Below, one piece after another: positions 44,858 to 52,589 of a DNA stretch of 64,000 bases; within the stretch, counting starts at the first letter, position 1; every line of letters begins with the position of its first letter. Origin of the DNA: Salinicoccus kekensis (GTDB lineage: Bacteria; Bacillota; Bacilli; Staphylococcales; Salinicoccaceae). Both the position numbers and the translations under genes were made by a program. Where the stretch lies: contig NZ_OBQF01000003.1 in NCBI RefSeq assembly GCF_900220995.1, positions 124,001 to 188,000 of the forward strand, written 5' to 3'. The notes beneath the pieces are model-generated. The model saw only the letters and a list, made by a program, of their open reading frames with translations. It ran no database searches and was not told the origin of the DNA.

Positions 44858-45478
44858 TTAACGGCGGATCCGCTTCATTTCCCGGGAAATCTCCTCATCC
44901 ATCAGTTCATCGCGTTCGCCCAGCTCATGGATGATGCTTTGGTAATCGTCTTCTTTCCTGTTCTGGCTCATCTTGTATGCGGCCTGAACTTCTTCGACCT
45001 TCACTTTGAATCCAACGATGCCCTTGATCTGTTTACGCGTATCTTCGGACAAATTGTTCCAGGTCGCCCCGTCAGGATTGTGACCTTCGTATTTATCGAG
45101 GAGCTTGATGAGATCGGCTTCCATCTCAGTCTCGGTCATCTGCCTGCAATGGCCGTAGAGGTGGACCGACTGGTAATTCCAGGTCGGTACGTTTTCATCC
45201 TCATACCATGTGGAAGAGATGTAGGCGTCCGGGCCTTTGAAGATGATCAGCGTATTTTCATGATCTTCGAAGGTCTTCCACTGTGCATTGCCTTTCGAGA
45301 TATGTCCTGTGATCGTCCACTCCCCGTCTTCCTCAGTCAGAATCATAGGAGTATGGGTGGCCAAAGGTCTCCCGTCTTCCATTGTGATGATCGTTCCAAA
45401 GTCGTGCTGGTTGATGAAAGATTTTATTTCTTCTATATCTTCCACTTTAAAGTGTTTTGGGATATACAATTCATCCAT
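44858..45478 (-). CDS. PaiB-like FMN-binding protein
   Basis: Split-barrel flavoprotein of 206 residues of the PaiB / FMN-binding negative regulator family. MDELYIPKHFKVEDIEEIKSF at the start, GHISKGNAQWK and STWYEDENVPTWNYQSVHLYG are its conserved stretches. In Bacillus, PaiB was linked to protease and sporulation gene control, but the fold suggests an FMN- or heme-dependent activity. It is a leftward single gene; the CHAP gene lies 31 bases upstream in the same direction and may be co-transcribed. Confidence 0.87.
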   Translation of the reverse strand: MDELYIPKHFKVEDIEEIKSFINQHDFGTIITMEDGRPLATHTPMILTEEDGEWTITGHISKGNAQWKTFEDHENTLIIFKGPDAYISSTWYEDENVPTWNYQSVHLYGHCRQMTETEMEADLIKLLDKYEGHNPDGATWNNLSEDTRKQIKGIVGFKVKVEEVQAAYKMSQNRKEDDYQSIIHELGERDELMDEEISREMKRIRR

Positions 45479-45509
45479 GCCTCCATCTCATTTTATGCGT
45501 CATGCCGGA

Positions 45510-45992
45510 TCAGCTTACAGTATCTTTCGGGCGCGGGTTCTCTTTGGGGTGGATATAATGATAATCGTTGATGTTTTCCGCTTCTACCGTTCTTTCGGTG
45601 ACTTCGTAAGGCTCGTAATAATTCATTTCACTGATTTCAATGGAATCCTCAGTGACAGATGTGACATAGGCGACGTGTCCTATCTCCCCTCTTGAAGTCT
45701 GTAAGATGGCGCCTTCTTCAGGAACCCGGTCCACTGTATAGCCGTCCGCTTCCGCGCGCTTTGCCCAGTGCTCGGCATCACCCCAGCTTTTCTCAATCAT
45801 GTTGGCATCGCCCTTCACAAGTTCGAAAACATGATAAGTGCACTCACCTTCATCATACGTGTTGCTTGCCATGGGGTCGGGCAGAACCACATATTTGATA
45901 TCTTCCCACAATCCTTCTTCGGACTGCCGGTCGGCATAATAAACACCGCCGATCATCAGAAGGACAACCAATGTAAATATTAATCTCTTCAT
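45510..45992 (-). CDS. Membrane-anchored CHAP-domain protein
   Basis: Small exported protein of 160 residues. An N-terminal helix (about 4-19) serves as signal or anchor and has no clear cleavage site. A CHAP domain follows with candidate catalytic Cys51 (DEGECTYHVF) and His106 (GEIGHVAYV), and EISEMNYY supplies the acidic or polar third residue. CHAP domains hydrolyse amide bonds of peptidoglycan. A separate cell-wall binding region is missing. It may remodel the wall or act as a small secreted amidase. Confidence 0.75.
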   Translation of the reverse strand: MKRLIFTLVVLLMIGGVYYADRQSEEGLWEDIKYVVLPDPMASNTYDEGECTYHVFELVKGDANMIEKSWGDAEHWAKRAEADGYTVDRVPEEGAILQTSRGEIGHVAYVTSVTEDSIEISEMNYYEPYEVTERTVEAENINDYHYIHPKENPRPKDTVS

Positions 45993-46070
45993 ATTTCACC
46001 CGTTCATACAATATTAATCCGTTTATATCATATTCACTGGGCAATTTCCATTCAGCGGCATGAACAGGCA

Positions 46071-46098
46071 AAAAACTGCAGCCCGCGGGCTGCAGTTT
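46071..46098 (-). terminator. Terminator of the CUT1 sugar transporter operon
   Basis: A perfect 26-bp palindrome (AAACTGCAGCCCG / CGGGCTGCAGTTT) is followed on the minus strand by TTTTTTGCC. It overlaps the stop codon of the second permease. Confidence 0.8.
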
Positions 46099-46945
46099 AT
46101 TTTTCTTCCGTCTGTCCGAGTATATTGGAACCTGTGATGAAGTACTTCTGGAATATGAAGAACAGTACTATGACAGGGAATAAAACCATCAGTGACCCGG
46201 CCATCAGGTAATGCCACTGCGTGGAGCTCTGCTCCTTGAACACCTGCAGACCGAGTTGCAGCGTATAAAGCGATTCATCGTTCAAGTACAGCAGCGGGCC
46301 GAGGAAGTCATTCCATACACCGTTGAATGAGAATATCGCCACGGTGAACAGTGCAGGTTTGACCATCGGGAGTGCAATCTTGAAGAATATATAGAAATGG
46401 TTTGCCCCTTCCATTTTAGCCGCTTCAATCATACTGTTGGGCACACCTTTGAAGAACTGGCGCAGCAGGAAGATGTTGAACGCACTTCCAAGAAACGCAG
46501 GCAGCACCAAAGGATAATACGTATTCACCAGTCCAAGGTTCGCATAGATTACATACTGGGGGATCAAAGTGATGAACCCCGGCAGCATCATGGTGGAGAG
46601 GACGATGATGAATAGTGTCTCACGCCCCTTGAACTGGATTTTGGCAAAACCGTAAGCGATGAATGCATTGACGAATACATTACCCAGCACGACAAGTACA
46701 GTAATCATCGAAGTGTTTACAAAATAAGTGAAGAACGGAATGATTTCAAAAACTGCTGCATAGTTTGAAAACTGTATATTTTCAGGAATGAAATTAAAGC
46801 CACCCTGGTATATCTCCTCCAATGATTTCAAAGATATCGAGACCATCCAGAAGAGGGGTGCAATCATGAAAAGGGCGCCGACGAGCAAAAGGACGAGATT
46901 GACAGATTTCCAAAATTTCATCTTCTTAGTGTTGTACATATTCAA
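46097..46945 (-). CDS. CUT1 carbohydrate ABC permease (MalG type)
   Basis: Membrane subunit of a sugar importer, 282 residues with six helices. The EAA-type motif MIEAAKMEGANHFYIFFKIALPMVKP is clear (EAA loop that docks with the ATPase). It overlaps the upstream MalF-type gene by four bases. Together with the binding protein (47838-49166) it forms a three-gene operon. The ATPase gene is missing and must come from elsewhere, as with the shared MsmX-type ATPases of Firmicutes. No sugar hydrolase is adjacent, so the sugar is unknown. Confidence 0.88.
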   Translation of the reverse strand: MNMYNTKKMKFWKSVNLVLLLVGALFMIAPLFWMVSISLKSLEEIYQGGFNFIPENIQFSNYAAVFEIIPFFTYFVNTSMITVLVVLGNVFVNAFIAYGFAKIQFKGRETLFIIVLSTMMLPGFITLIPQYVIYANLGLVNTYYPLVLPAFLGSAFNIFLLRQFFKGVPNSMIEAAKMEGANHFYIFFKIALPMVKPALFTVAIFSFNGVWNDFLGPLLYLNDESLYTLQLGLQVFKEQSSTQWHYLMAGSLMVLFPVIVLFFIFQKYFITGSNILGQTEEK

Positions 46946-47829
46946 TCTCCTTCATAGTGGACCCATCTCTTGGACAACCAGAAGTTGAGAAGAGTGAGCA
47001 GCAGGACGATGACAAAGAGTATCCATGACATTGCCATGGCATAACCCATATCAAAGAGATTGAACGCCCTGATCCACATATATAAGTTAAAGAACAGTAA
47101 CGAGTTCTCCGGTGCACCGGCATTATCCGCACTCATCACATAAGCTTCCTGGAAAATCTGGAAGGAGCCGATCGTACTTGTGACGATATCAAAGAAAATG
47201 ATCGGTGACACCATCGGTAATGTAATCTTAAAGAACATCTGCACCCTTGTAGCACCATCAATCTGTGCCGCTTCATAGAAGGTTTTGGGTATACCCTGCA
47301 TGGCGGCAAGATAAAGCAGCATGCTGCCTCCGGCACTCCACAGTTTCATGAAGATCAGTGAAGGCTTTGCCCAGTCGGGATCGAAAAGCCAGTTCGGTCC
47401 ATCTATGCCGAACAGGGCCAGGAACTGGTTGACCAGCCCTGTCGATGGATCCAGAAGCTGCATCCAAAGCAGGTAGACCCCCACCCCGGACAGGATGGCC
47501 GGCAGGTAGTAAATCGTCCTGAAGACCCTCATGCCCGGAATATTCTGGTTCATCATCGTCGAAATCAGTATGGCGAGAATCGTCGTCAGCGGCACTGAGA
47601 ATATGACAAAGTAAAAAGTGTTATACAGCGATACCCAGAACAGATTATCGTTTGTAAAGAGTTCCTGATAATTATCCAGGCCGACGAAATCCATCCGGGA
47701 GACAACATTATAATTTGTAAAGCTGCCGTACAGCGAGAACAGAAGCGGGCCCAGGGTGAGCGCCAGGAACCCGATTATCCAGGGGGAAATGAAGATATAC
47801 CCGAATAAGTTTTCCTTCTTTCTATTCAT
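46942..47829 (-). CDS. CUT1 carbohydrate ABC permease (MalF type)
   Basis: Membrane subunit of 295 residues with six helices. The docking loop FYEAAQIDGATRVQMFFKITLP is intact, and the N-terminus (ENLFGYIFISPWIIGFLALTLGP) is typical of UgpA/LacF-like proteins. It lies eight bases after the binding-protein gene and overlaps the second permease. It forms the translocation pore with the MalG-type partner. Confidence 0.88.
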   Translation of the reverse strand: MNRKKENLFGYIFISPWIIGFLALTLGPLLFSLYGSFTNYNVVSRMDFVGLDNYQELFTNDNLFWVSLYNTFYFVIFSVPLTTILAILISTMMNQNIPGMRVFRTIYYLPAILSGVGVYLLWMQLLDPSTGLVNQFLALFGIDGPNWLFDPDWAKPSLIFMKLWSAGGSMLLYLAAMQGIPKTFYEAAQIDGATRVQMFFKITLPMVSPIIFFDIVTSTIGSFQIFQEAYVMSADNAGAPENSLLFFNLYMWIRAFNLFDMGYAMAMSWILFVIVLLLTLLNFWLSKRWVHYEGD

Positions 47830-47837
47830 AGGACGGC

Positions 47838-49166
47838 CTACCGGTTATCTTCAACCAGCTGCTCCAGTTCCGACTGGGCATTTTCCAAACCACTTTCCAC
47901 ATCAGTGTTGCCGCTCACTATGGATTCAAAGATCGGATTGGCGGTCCCCGCATAATCCGGTGCGATGACAGGCTGCGGTGTCAGCAGCGTATTGTCCATA
48001 TTCTCAATCATCTGCGTATAAACTTCACGTCCGGCATCTGTGAATTCTCCACTTTCGGTGGCACTGACACCGGCTTCTTCATGGGCGACCAGGTCAAAGT
48101 TTTGTTCAGCCCAGTACAGCTGAGCATCGTAGTTGGTCAGATACTCGATGAATTCATAGGATGCTTCGGGGTTGCTCGCACCCATAGGGACTTCAGCCAC
48201 GAATCCTCCGCCCCAGGAAGTGTTCCCGTTGCCCGGTTCACGTTCAGGAATCGGGGCGACTCCGAAATTCAGATCTTCAGTAAAGTCACGCAGCTGGACA
48301 TAGTAGTTGGCGTTCTGTACCATCATTGCCACATCTCCCGCCATGAAAGGGTCCTGTTGAGCATTTTCAAACTGGGAGTTGACGCTTGTGATTTGACTCT
48401 GTCCGTATTTTTCCTGGGAGTCGAGGATCCAGTTGAAAGCTTCGTGTACAGGTTCTGTATCCACCAGTACTTCCCCGTCTTCCTGCAAGTAATTCTCACC
48501 GAGGGCATTCAGTATCCAGACATCCGTCCCCGCCCCGATCAGAGGATAGAAGCCAATGCGCTCATAAGTGTCCCCTTCTTGTACATCCAACTGCCCGGCA
48601 TATTCATCCAGCTCTTCCCATGTCTCGGGCGGCTGTTCCGGATCCAGTCCAGCTTCCTCGAAGAGATCTTTATTATAGAAGAGGATCTGGGTGTCCGTGT
48701 TGAAAGGTAAAGCATAAACTTCATCTTCATGGGTCGATGCATCCATCATCTGATCGTAAAAACGGCCGGTGACTTCTTCATCGACGTATTCAGTGATGGG
48801 TTCGATCTGTCCTTCCTCTGCACGCAGCTTGACCGTCATGATGTCATTGATGATGACGTCAGGCGGATCTCCTGCAGCAATTGCCGCCAGGTTTTTGGTC
48901 CAGATGTCCCCCCACGGGGTGTAAGTATGCCGCACTTCAATTTCATCCTGGGATTCATTGAAGTCTGTAATGATCTGGTCGATGACCGGTCTGCGCTGTT
49001 CGGAGCCCCAGAAAGTCCAGAAATCCAGAACGATTTTTTCATCCTGGGCTTCAGCCCCCTCGGAACCGCCGCTGTCTGATGAGGTATCAGAATCGCCCGT
49101 GGTGAAGCCGCCGCAGGCCCCCAATATGACAGTGCTTAAAAATACTAAAAAGAAAATTTTCTTCAT
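47838..49166 (-). CDS. Extracellular sugar-binding lipoprotein (family 1)
   Basis: Binding protein of a CUT1 transporter, 442 residues. The lipobox is ILGAC with lipid-anchored Cys18, followed by a Ser/Asp/Gly linker and the family-1 fold (VLDFWTFWGSEQRRP, AIAAGDPPDVIINDI, YALPFNTDTQILFYNK). ATG 49166 is chosen because the signal peptide starts there; two in-frame starts further upstream (for example ATG 49184) give longer forms. It is the first gene of the operon. The acidic surface fits a halotolerant host. The ligand is unknown. Confidence 0.88.
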   Translation of the reverse strand: MKKIFFLVFLSTVILGACGGFTTGDSDTSSDSGGSEGAEAQDEKIVLDFWTFWGSEQRRPVIDQIITDFNESQDEIEVRHTYTPWGDIWTKNLAAIAAGDPPDVIINDIMTVKLRAEEGQIEPITEYVDEEVTGRFYDQMMDASTHEDEVYALPFNTDTQILFYNKDLFEEAGLDPEQPPETWEELDEYAGQLDVQEGDTYERIGFYPLIGAGTDVWILNALGENYLQEDGEVLVDTEPVHEAFNWILDSQEKYGQSQITSVNSQFENAQQDPFMAGDVAMMVQNANYYVQLRDFTEDLNFGVAPIPEREPGNGNTSWGGGFVAEVPMGASNPEASYEFIEYLTNYDAQLYWAEQNFDLVAHEEAGVSATESGEFTDAGREVYTQMIENMDNTLLTPQPVIAPDYAGTANPIFESIVSGNTDVESGLENAQSELEQLVEDNR

Positions 49167-49285
49167 TTCATTCAGTCCCTTCATATACATGTAATTTAAA
49201 TATAAAAAATTCACTTCAATTGTAGCACAGCTTCTGCTTCTTCTCTATGAGTAAATAGAATATTTTAAATACTTGATGAACAGCA

Positions 49286-49317
49286 AAATAAAACCGGCCA
49301 TCTGATGATGACCGGCT
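49286..49317 (-). terminator. Terminator of the DUF4256 gene
   Basis: On the minus strand an 11-bp stem AGCCGGTCATC / GATGGCCGGTT with two G-T pairs, then TTATTTTG. The G-T pairs show it is built for the minus strand. Confidence 0.75.
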
Positions 49318-49336
49318 GAAGCGGGAACGGTGAAAC

Positions 49337-49891
49337 TCATATTTTCAGTTTTCCCCGGAAGCCCCTGGAAGCATAATACGACTCGACCCCGTTATGGTAT
49401 GTGAAGGTTCTGCCGTAACGGTGATCAGAGAATAATGCACCGCCGAGCTCCCTGATTTCCTCAGGCGTCTCGATCCAGGACGAAGTTTTCAAGTCAAAGG
49501 ATTCACTGGACTGAAGATTTCTGTAATCATCTTCTGTTAAAATCTCGATGCCGATCTCCGAAGCCACGTTCACTGCAGAGTTTTCAGGCTTATTTTTCTT
49601 CCTCGATCGAAGAGCAGCATGATCGTAGCAGAGACTGCGCCGGCCTTTCGGACTCTCTTGGGAGCAGTCCATGAATATGAACCCGTCCCCATCACGGCCG
49701 GTCACATCCGGTTCGCCGCCGGTAGCTTCCATTTCATTCAATGACCATAATTTCTCCGGGTCACTTTGCAGTCTGGATGCCACCTCCTGCCATGTAATGC
49801 CTGCGTGCCTGTGTGCATTTTGTGTGAATCTTTGTTCCAGCGTCTCCAATAAGCTGTCTGCTTCCTCACGGGATAAAGCTCTTTTATTCAT
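49337..49891 (-). CDS. DUF4256 family protein
   Basis: Soluble protein of 184 residues. The conserved stretches are the middle segment EATGGEPDVTGRDGDGFIFM followed by DCSQESP, CYDHAALRSRKKNKP and the C-terminal ALFSDHRYGRTFTYHNG. These match the DUF4256 family of small cytosolic proteins without a known function. ATG 49891 follows AAGGGGAGG. It is a single gene with its own terminator. Confidence 0.8.
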   Translation of the reverse strand: MNKRALSREEADSLLETLEQRFTQNAHRHAGITWQEVASRLQSDPEKLWSLNEMEATGGEPDVTGRDGDGFIFMDCSQESPKGRRSLCYDHAALRSRKKNKPENSAVNVASEIGIEILTEDDYRNLQSSESFDLKTSSWIETPEEIRELGGALFSDHRYGRTFTYHNGVESYYASRGFRGKLKI

Positions 49892-49933
49892 GGATCACAA
49901 CCTCCCCTTATATCGTTGAATATATTTTACAAT

Positions 49934-49966
49934 AAAGAAAACCGGCGCACAAAAATGCGGCCGGCC
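49934..49966 (-). terminator. Terminator of the BCCT transporter gene
   Basis: On the minus strand, CCGGCCGCA and TGCGCCGG pair with one bulged base around a T-rich loop, then TTTTCTTT follows. Confidence 0.75.
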
Positions 49967-49978
49967 TGTTTTAATTGA

Positions 49979-51601
49979 TTAAATTCCCGGAGGGTCTTCC
50001 TTGGCCCTCTCCCTGTATTCCTCGAGGTCTTCCTCATACTCTTCTGCTGAGCCTTTGACATAGTTTTCATAACGCTTTCTATCGGGGCTGATCGTCAGTC
50101 CGAAGTACTTGCGCTCGGCATTCGCATCTTTAAAGAATGCAAGGACCATGAGTATGACGACTATACTGAACGGGAGCGCCGATATGATGGCTGCAGACTG
50201 CAGGGCATTGAGCCCTGTCGGCCCGCCTGCGAGCAGCAGCACATAAGCGATGGCTGACAGCGCGATCCCCCATGTGATCTTCACTTTCCCTGTAGGCGTC
50301 AATGAACCGAACGATGTCTGCATACCGATGACATATGTCGCGGAGTCTGCAGATGTGATGAAGAAAGACGTCACCAGCAGCACGGCAATGAATGATAAAA
50401 TCAAGCCCAGCGGCAGCTGGTCGAACACTGCAAACAACTGGGTTTCTGCCGGCAGCTCGAATATCCCGGGAAATTCCCGTCCGACGGAAACTCCCGTCAT
50501 GCCGAAAGCACTGAACCATATGATGCCGATCAAGGTCGGTACGAATAAAACCGCCATGACGAATTCACGTATGGTGCGCCCGCGTGAAACGCGTGCGATG
50601 AAGATGCCCACGAACGGGCTCCAGCTCATCCACCAACCCCAGTAATAGATCGTCCAGGTGCTCATCCATTCACTCTTTTGGGCATCAAGCGGGGCAACAT
50701 CGAAGCTCTGCGTCATGAAGGTCCCCAGGTACTGCCCGGTCCCCGCCGTCATCATATTCAATATGAGTATGGTTGGACCGACGATCAGTATGAATAGGAG
50801 CAAAAGACCGGCAAGGACCATATTCAAATTGCTCAAATACTGGATGCCTTTGCTCAGGCCGGACCAGGCACTGATCAGGAATAAAACCGTGATTACGGCG
50901 ATGATCACACCCTGCATGACGAGGTTGACCGGGAGGCCGAATAGGTAATTCAGGCCGCCGTTGATCTGCATGGCGCCGATGCCGAGGGACACGGCAACAC
51001 CGACGACTGTCGCGAAGACGGCGAGCACATCTACAATGATGCCAAGCAGACCATCCACACGGTCCCCGAACAGCGGACGGAGCACTTTGGACAGCAGTCC
51101 GACTTCGCCTTTTCTGAACTGTGAGTATGCGAGGGCCAGTGCGACGACACCGTACATCGCCCAGGCGTGAAAACCATAGTGCAGGAATGTGGACCGCATG
51201 GATTCGAGCATCGCTTCACGGGTTTCAGGCTCTGCACTCGGGGGTGCGACATAATGCGACATCGGTTCCGATGCCCCGTAGAATACAAGACCGATCCCCA
51301 TGCCGGCGCTGAACAGCATGGCAAGCCATGATACCGTACGGAACTCCGGTTTTTCGTCCGGCTTGCCGAGCTTTAATTTACCGATTGGACTGAGCAGTAA
51401 AAATACACAGAAGAAAACGAGCAATGTAGTCAGTATCATGTAATACCAGCCGAAGTATTCAGTGATCCAATCAGATATCGAGCCGGAAATCTCACCGAAA
51501 CTGACCGGGAAAACCGCACCGAGTAAGACGATGAGGCCGATGACGATAACACCGTAGATGAACACATCCGAAAACTTCCTGTTGTTTTTTCGTTTGGCCA
51601 A
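49979..51601 (-). CDS. BCCT-family betaine/choline transporter
   Basis: Twelve-helix secondary transporter of 540 residues. The BCCT signature with GMGIGLVFYGASEPM, the Trp-rich segment TWTIYYWGWWMSWSPFVGIFIARVSRGRTIREF and the STSADSATYV-like TSADSATYVIGMQ are intact. It imports glycine betaine or choline with sodium under salt stress, as OpuD and BetT do. The start is TTG 51599-51601, after GGAGGAGGAG. It is a single gene. With the OpuC-like ABC system it gives the cell two compatible-solute routes, which fits a halotolerant host. Confidence 0.9.
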   Translation of the reverse strand: MAKRKNNRKFSDVFIYGVIVIGLIVLLGAVFPVSFGEISGSISDWITEYFGWYYMILTTLLVFFCVFLLLSPIGKLKLGKPDEKPEFRTVSWLAMLFSAGMGIGLVFYGASEPMSHYVAPPSAEPETREAMLESMRSTFLHYGFHAWAMYGVVALALAYSQFRKGEVGLLSKVLRPLFGDRVDGLLGIIVDVLAVFATVVGVAVSLGIGAMQINGGLNYLFGLPVNLVMQGVIIAVITVLFLISAWSGLSKGIQYLSNLNMVLAGLLLLFILIVGPTILILNMMTAGTGQYLGTFMTQSFDVAPLDAQKSEWMSTWTIYYWGWWMSWSPFVGIFIARVSRGRTIREFVMAVLFVPTLIGIIWFSAFGMTGVSVGREFPGIFELPAETQLFAVFDQLPLGLILSFIAVLLVTSFFITSADSATYVIGMQTSFGSLTPTGKVKITWGIALSAIAYVLLLAGGPTGLNALQSAAIISALPFSIVVILMVLAFFKDANAERKYFGLTISPDRKRYENYVKGSAEEYEEDLEEYRERAKEDPPGI

Positions 51602-51740
51602 GATTTCTCCTCCTCCGTAACATGATATATTGTGTACAAATCATATAAAATTAAAGCAACGTTATTGATACTAACAATCGTGCTTCCGATTTTCAACAGG
51701 ATTAAGTGGTTATTCCCCTTTTTTCACTTTATATACGGTC

Positions 51741-51783
51741 AAAATAAAAAGGCCAGGCCCCTTGATCCGGGTGCCTGGCCTTT
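51741..51783 (-). terminator. Terminator of the Crp/Fnr-family regulator gene
   Basis: Stem AAAGGCCAGGC / GCCTGGCCTTT with a 14-base loop, then TTATTTTG on the minus strand. Nothing else is recognised between it and the BCCT start. Confidence 0.82.
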
Positions 51784-51791
51784 GCATGGCA

Positions 51792-52439
51792 TCATATATT
51801 GATGATGTCATAAGTTTTATTATCAATCTTTTTGATGGACCCTTCGTCTTCCAGTCTTTTGAAGTTGCGGGCGAGTGTTTCAGGCTGCATGCTCAGGTAG
51901 GATGCCAGTTCCTTTTTTGGCATCCCGAGTTTCAGGAATTCCCCTTCCGTATGAGTGCGTATATACTCCCGGAGCCTTTCAGTACTGCTGAGCAGTGATA
52001 TATTCGTAGTCATTGATTCAGATTCATTCAACCTTTCGGCGAAGCTTTCAATGATCTTGATGGCGATATCCGGGTACTTCTGCATCAGTTCATATATGTC
52101 AGACCGCCTGATTGTACACACCTGTGCATCTTCCATGACTTCGGCATAGGACTCGTGGATGTTTTCATCGTTGAAAAGTGCGATTTCACCGGTGAAATCT
52201 GCATGGCCGAGCACCCTGACAAGCTGCTCCCTGCCTTCCGGGTTCAGCCTGTAGATTCTGATTCTGCCCTTGTGCAGCACCGACAGCGACTCATTCCGGT
52301 CTCCCGCCATGTACAGGTAGTCACCCTTCTTCAAGTGCTTATGGTTTATCTTGGAGAACACTTCGCGCAACTGCCCATCATCCAGATGGCTGAAGATGGG
52401 TACTCTGCTGACACACAACTGATGGCCTTTCAATTTCAA
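51792..52439 (-). CDS. Crp/Fnr-family regulator with two cysteines (FLP-like)
   Basis: Regulator of about 215 residues. A cyclic-nucleotide-like beta-roll (about 15-115) is followed by the long dimer helix and a Crp-type winged helix (MPKKELASYLSMQPETLARNFKRLEDEG). The Fe-S Cys cluster of FNR is absent. Only two Cys occur, in HQLCVSR near the N-terminus and DAQVCTIRR near the end of the roll. This resembles Lactobacillus FLP, where two such Cys form a disulfide switch. TTG 52439 suits the AGGAG site; ATG 52448 is possible but touches it. It sits just downstream of the CPG-ATPase operon, whose promoter has FNR-type boxes, so it probably controls that operon. Confidence 0.85.
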   Translation of the reverse strand: MKLKGHQLCVSRVPIFSHLDDGQLREVFSKINHKHLKKGDYLYMAGDRNESLSVLHKGRIRIYRLNPEGREQLVRVLGHADFTGEIALFNDENIHESYAEVMEDAQVCTIRRSDIYELMQKYPDIAIKIIESFAERLNESESMTTNISLLSSTERLREYIRTHTEGEFLKLGMPKKELASYLSMQPETLARNFKRLEDEGSIKKIDNKTYDIINI

Positions 52440-52492
52440 TTGAATCATCTCCTGAATATTTTGTCCGCCTGTGCTTGATGCATATTAATTCA

Positions 52493-52520
52493 ATTATAAC
52501 ATTGGTACGACCTCTGAAAA
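52493..52520 (-). promoter_or_regulatory. Candidate promoter of the Crp/Fnr regulator gene
   Basis: On the minus strand TTTTCA (52515-52520), 16 bases, TATAAT (52493-52498). It lies between the ATPase terminator and the regulator gene, so the regulator seems to be transcribed separately from the ATPase operon. Confidence 0.4.
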
Positions 52521-52548
52521 GGAAATGAGGTTGAGGCATATATGACGA

Positions 52549-52580
52549 ATTAAAAGCACCCGAAAGGGTGCTTTTAAAGG
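52549..52580 (-). terminator. Terminator of the HMA/P-ATPase operon
   Basis: Perfect stem TTAAAAGCACCC / GGGTGCTTTTAA with loop TTTC on the minus strand, followed by ATTC. Confidence 0.8.
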
Positions 52581-52589
52581 AAATGCCGG

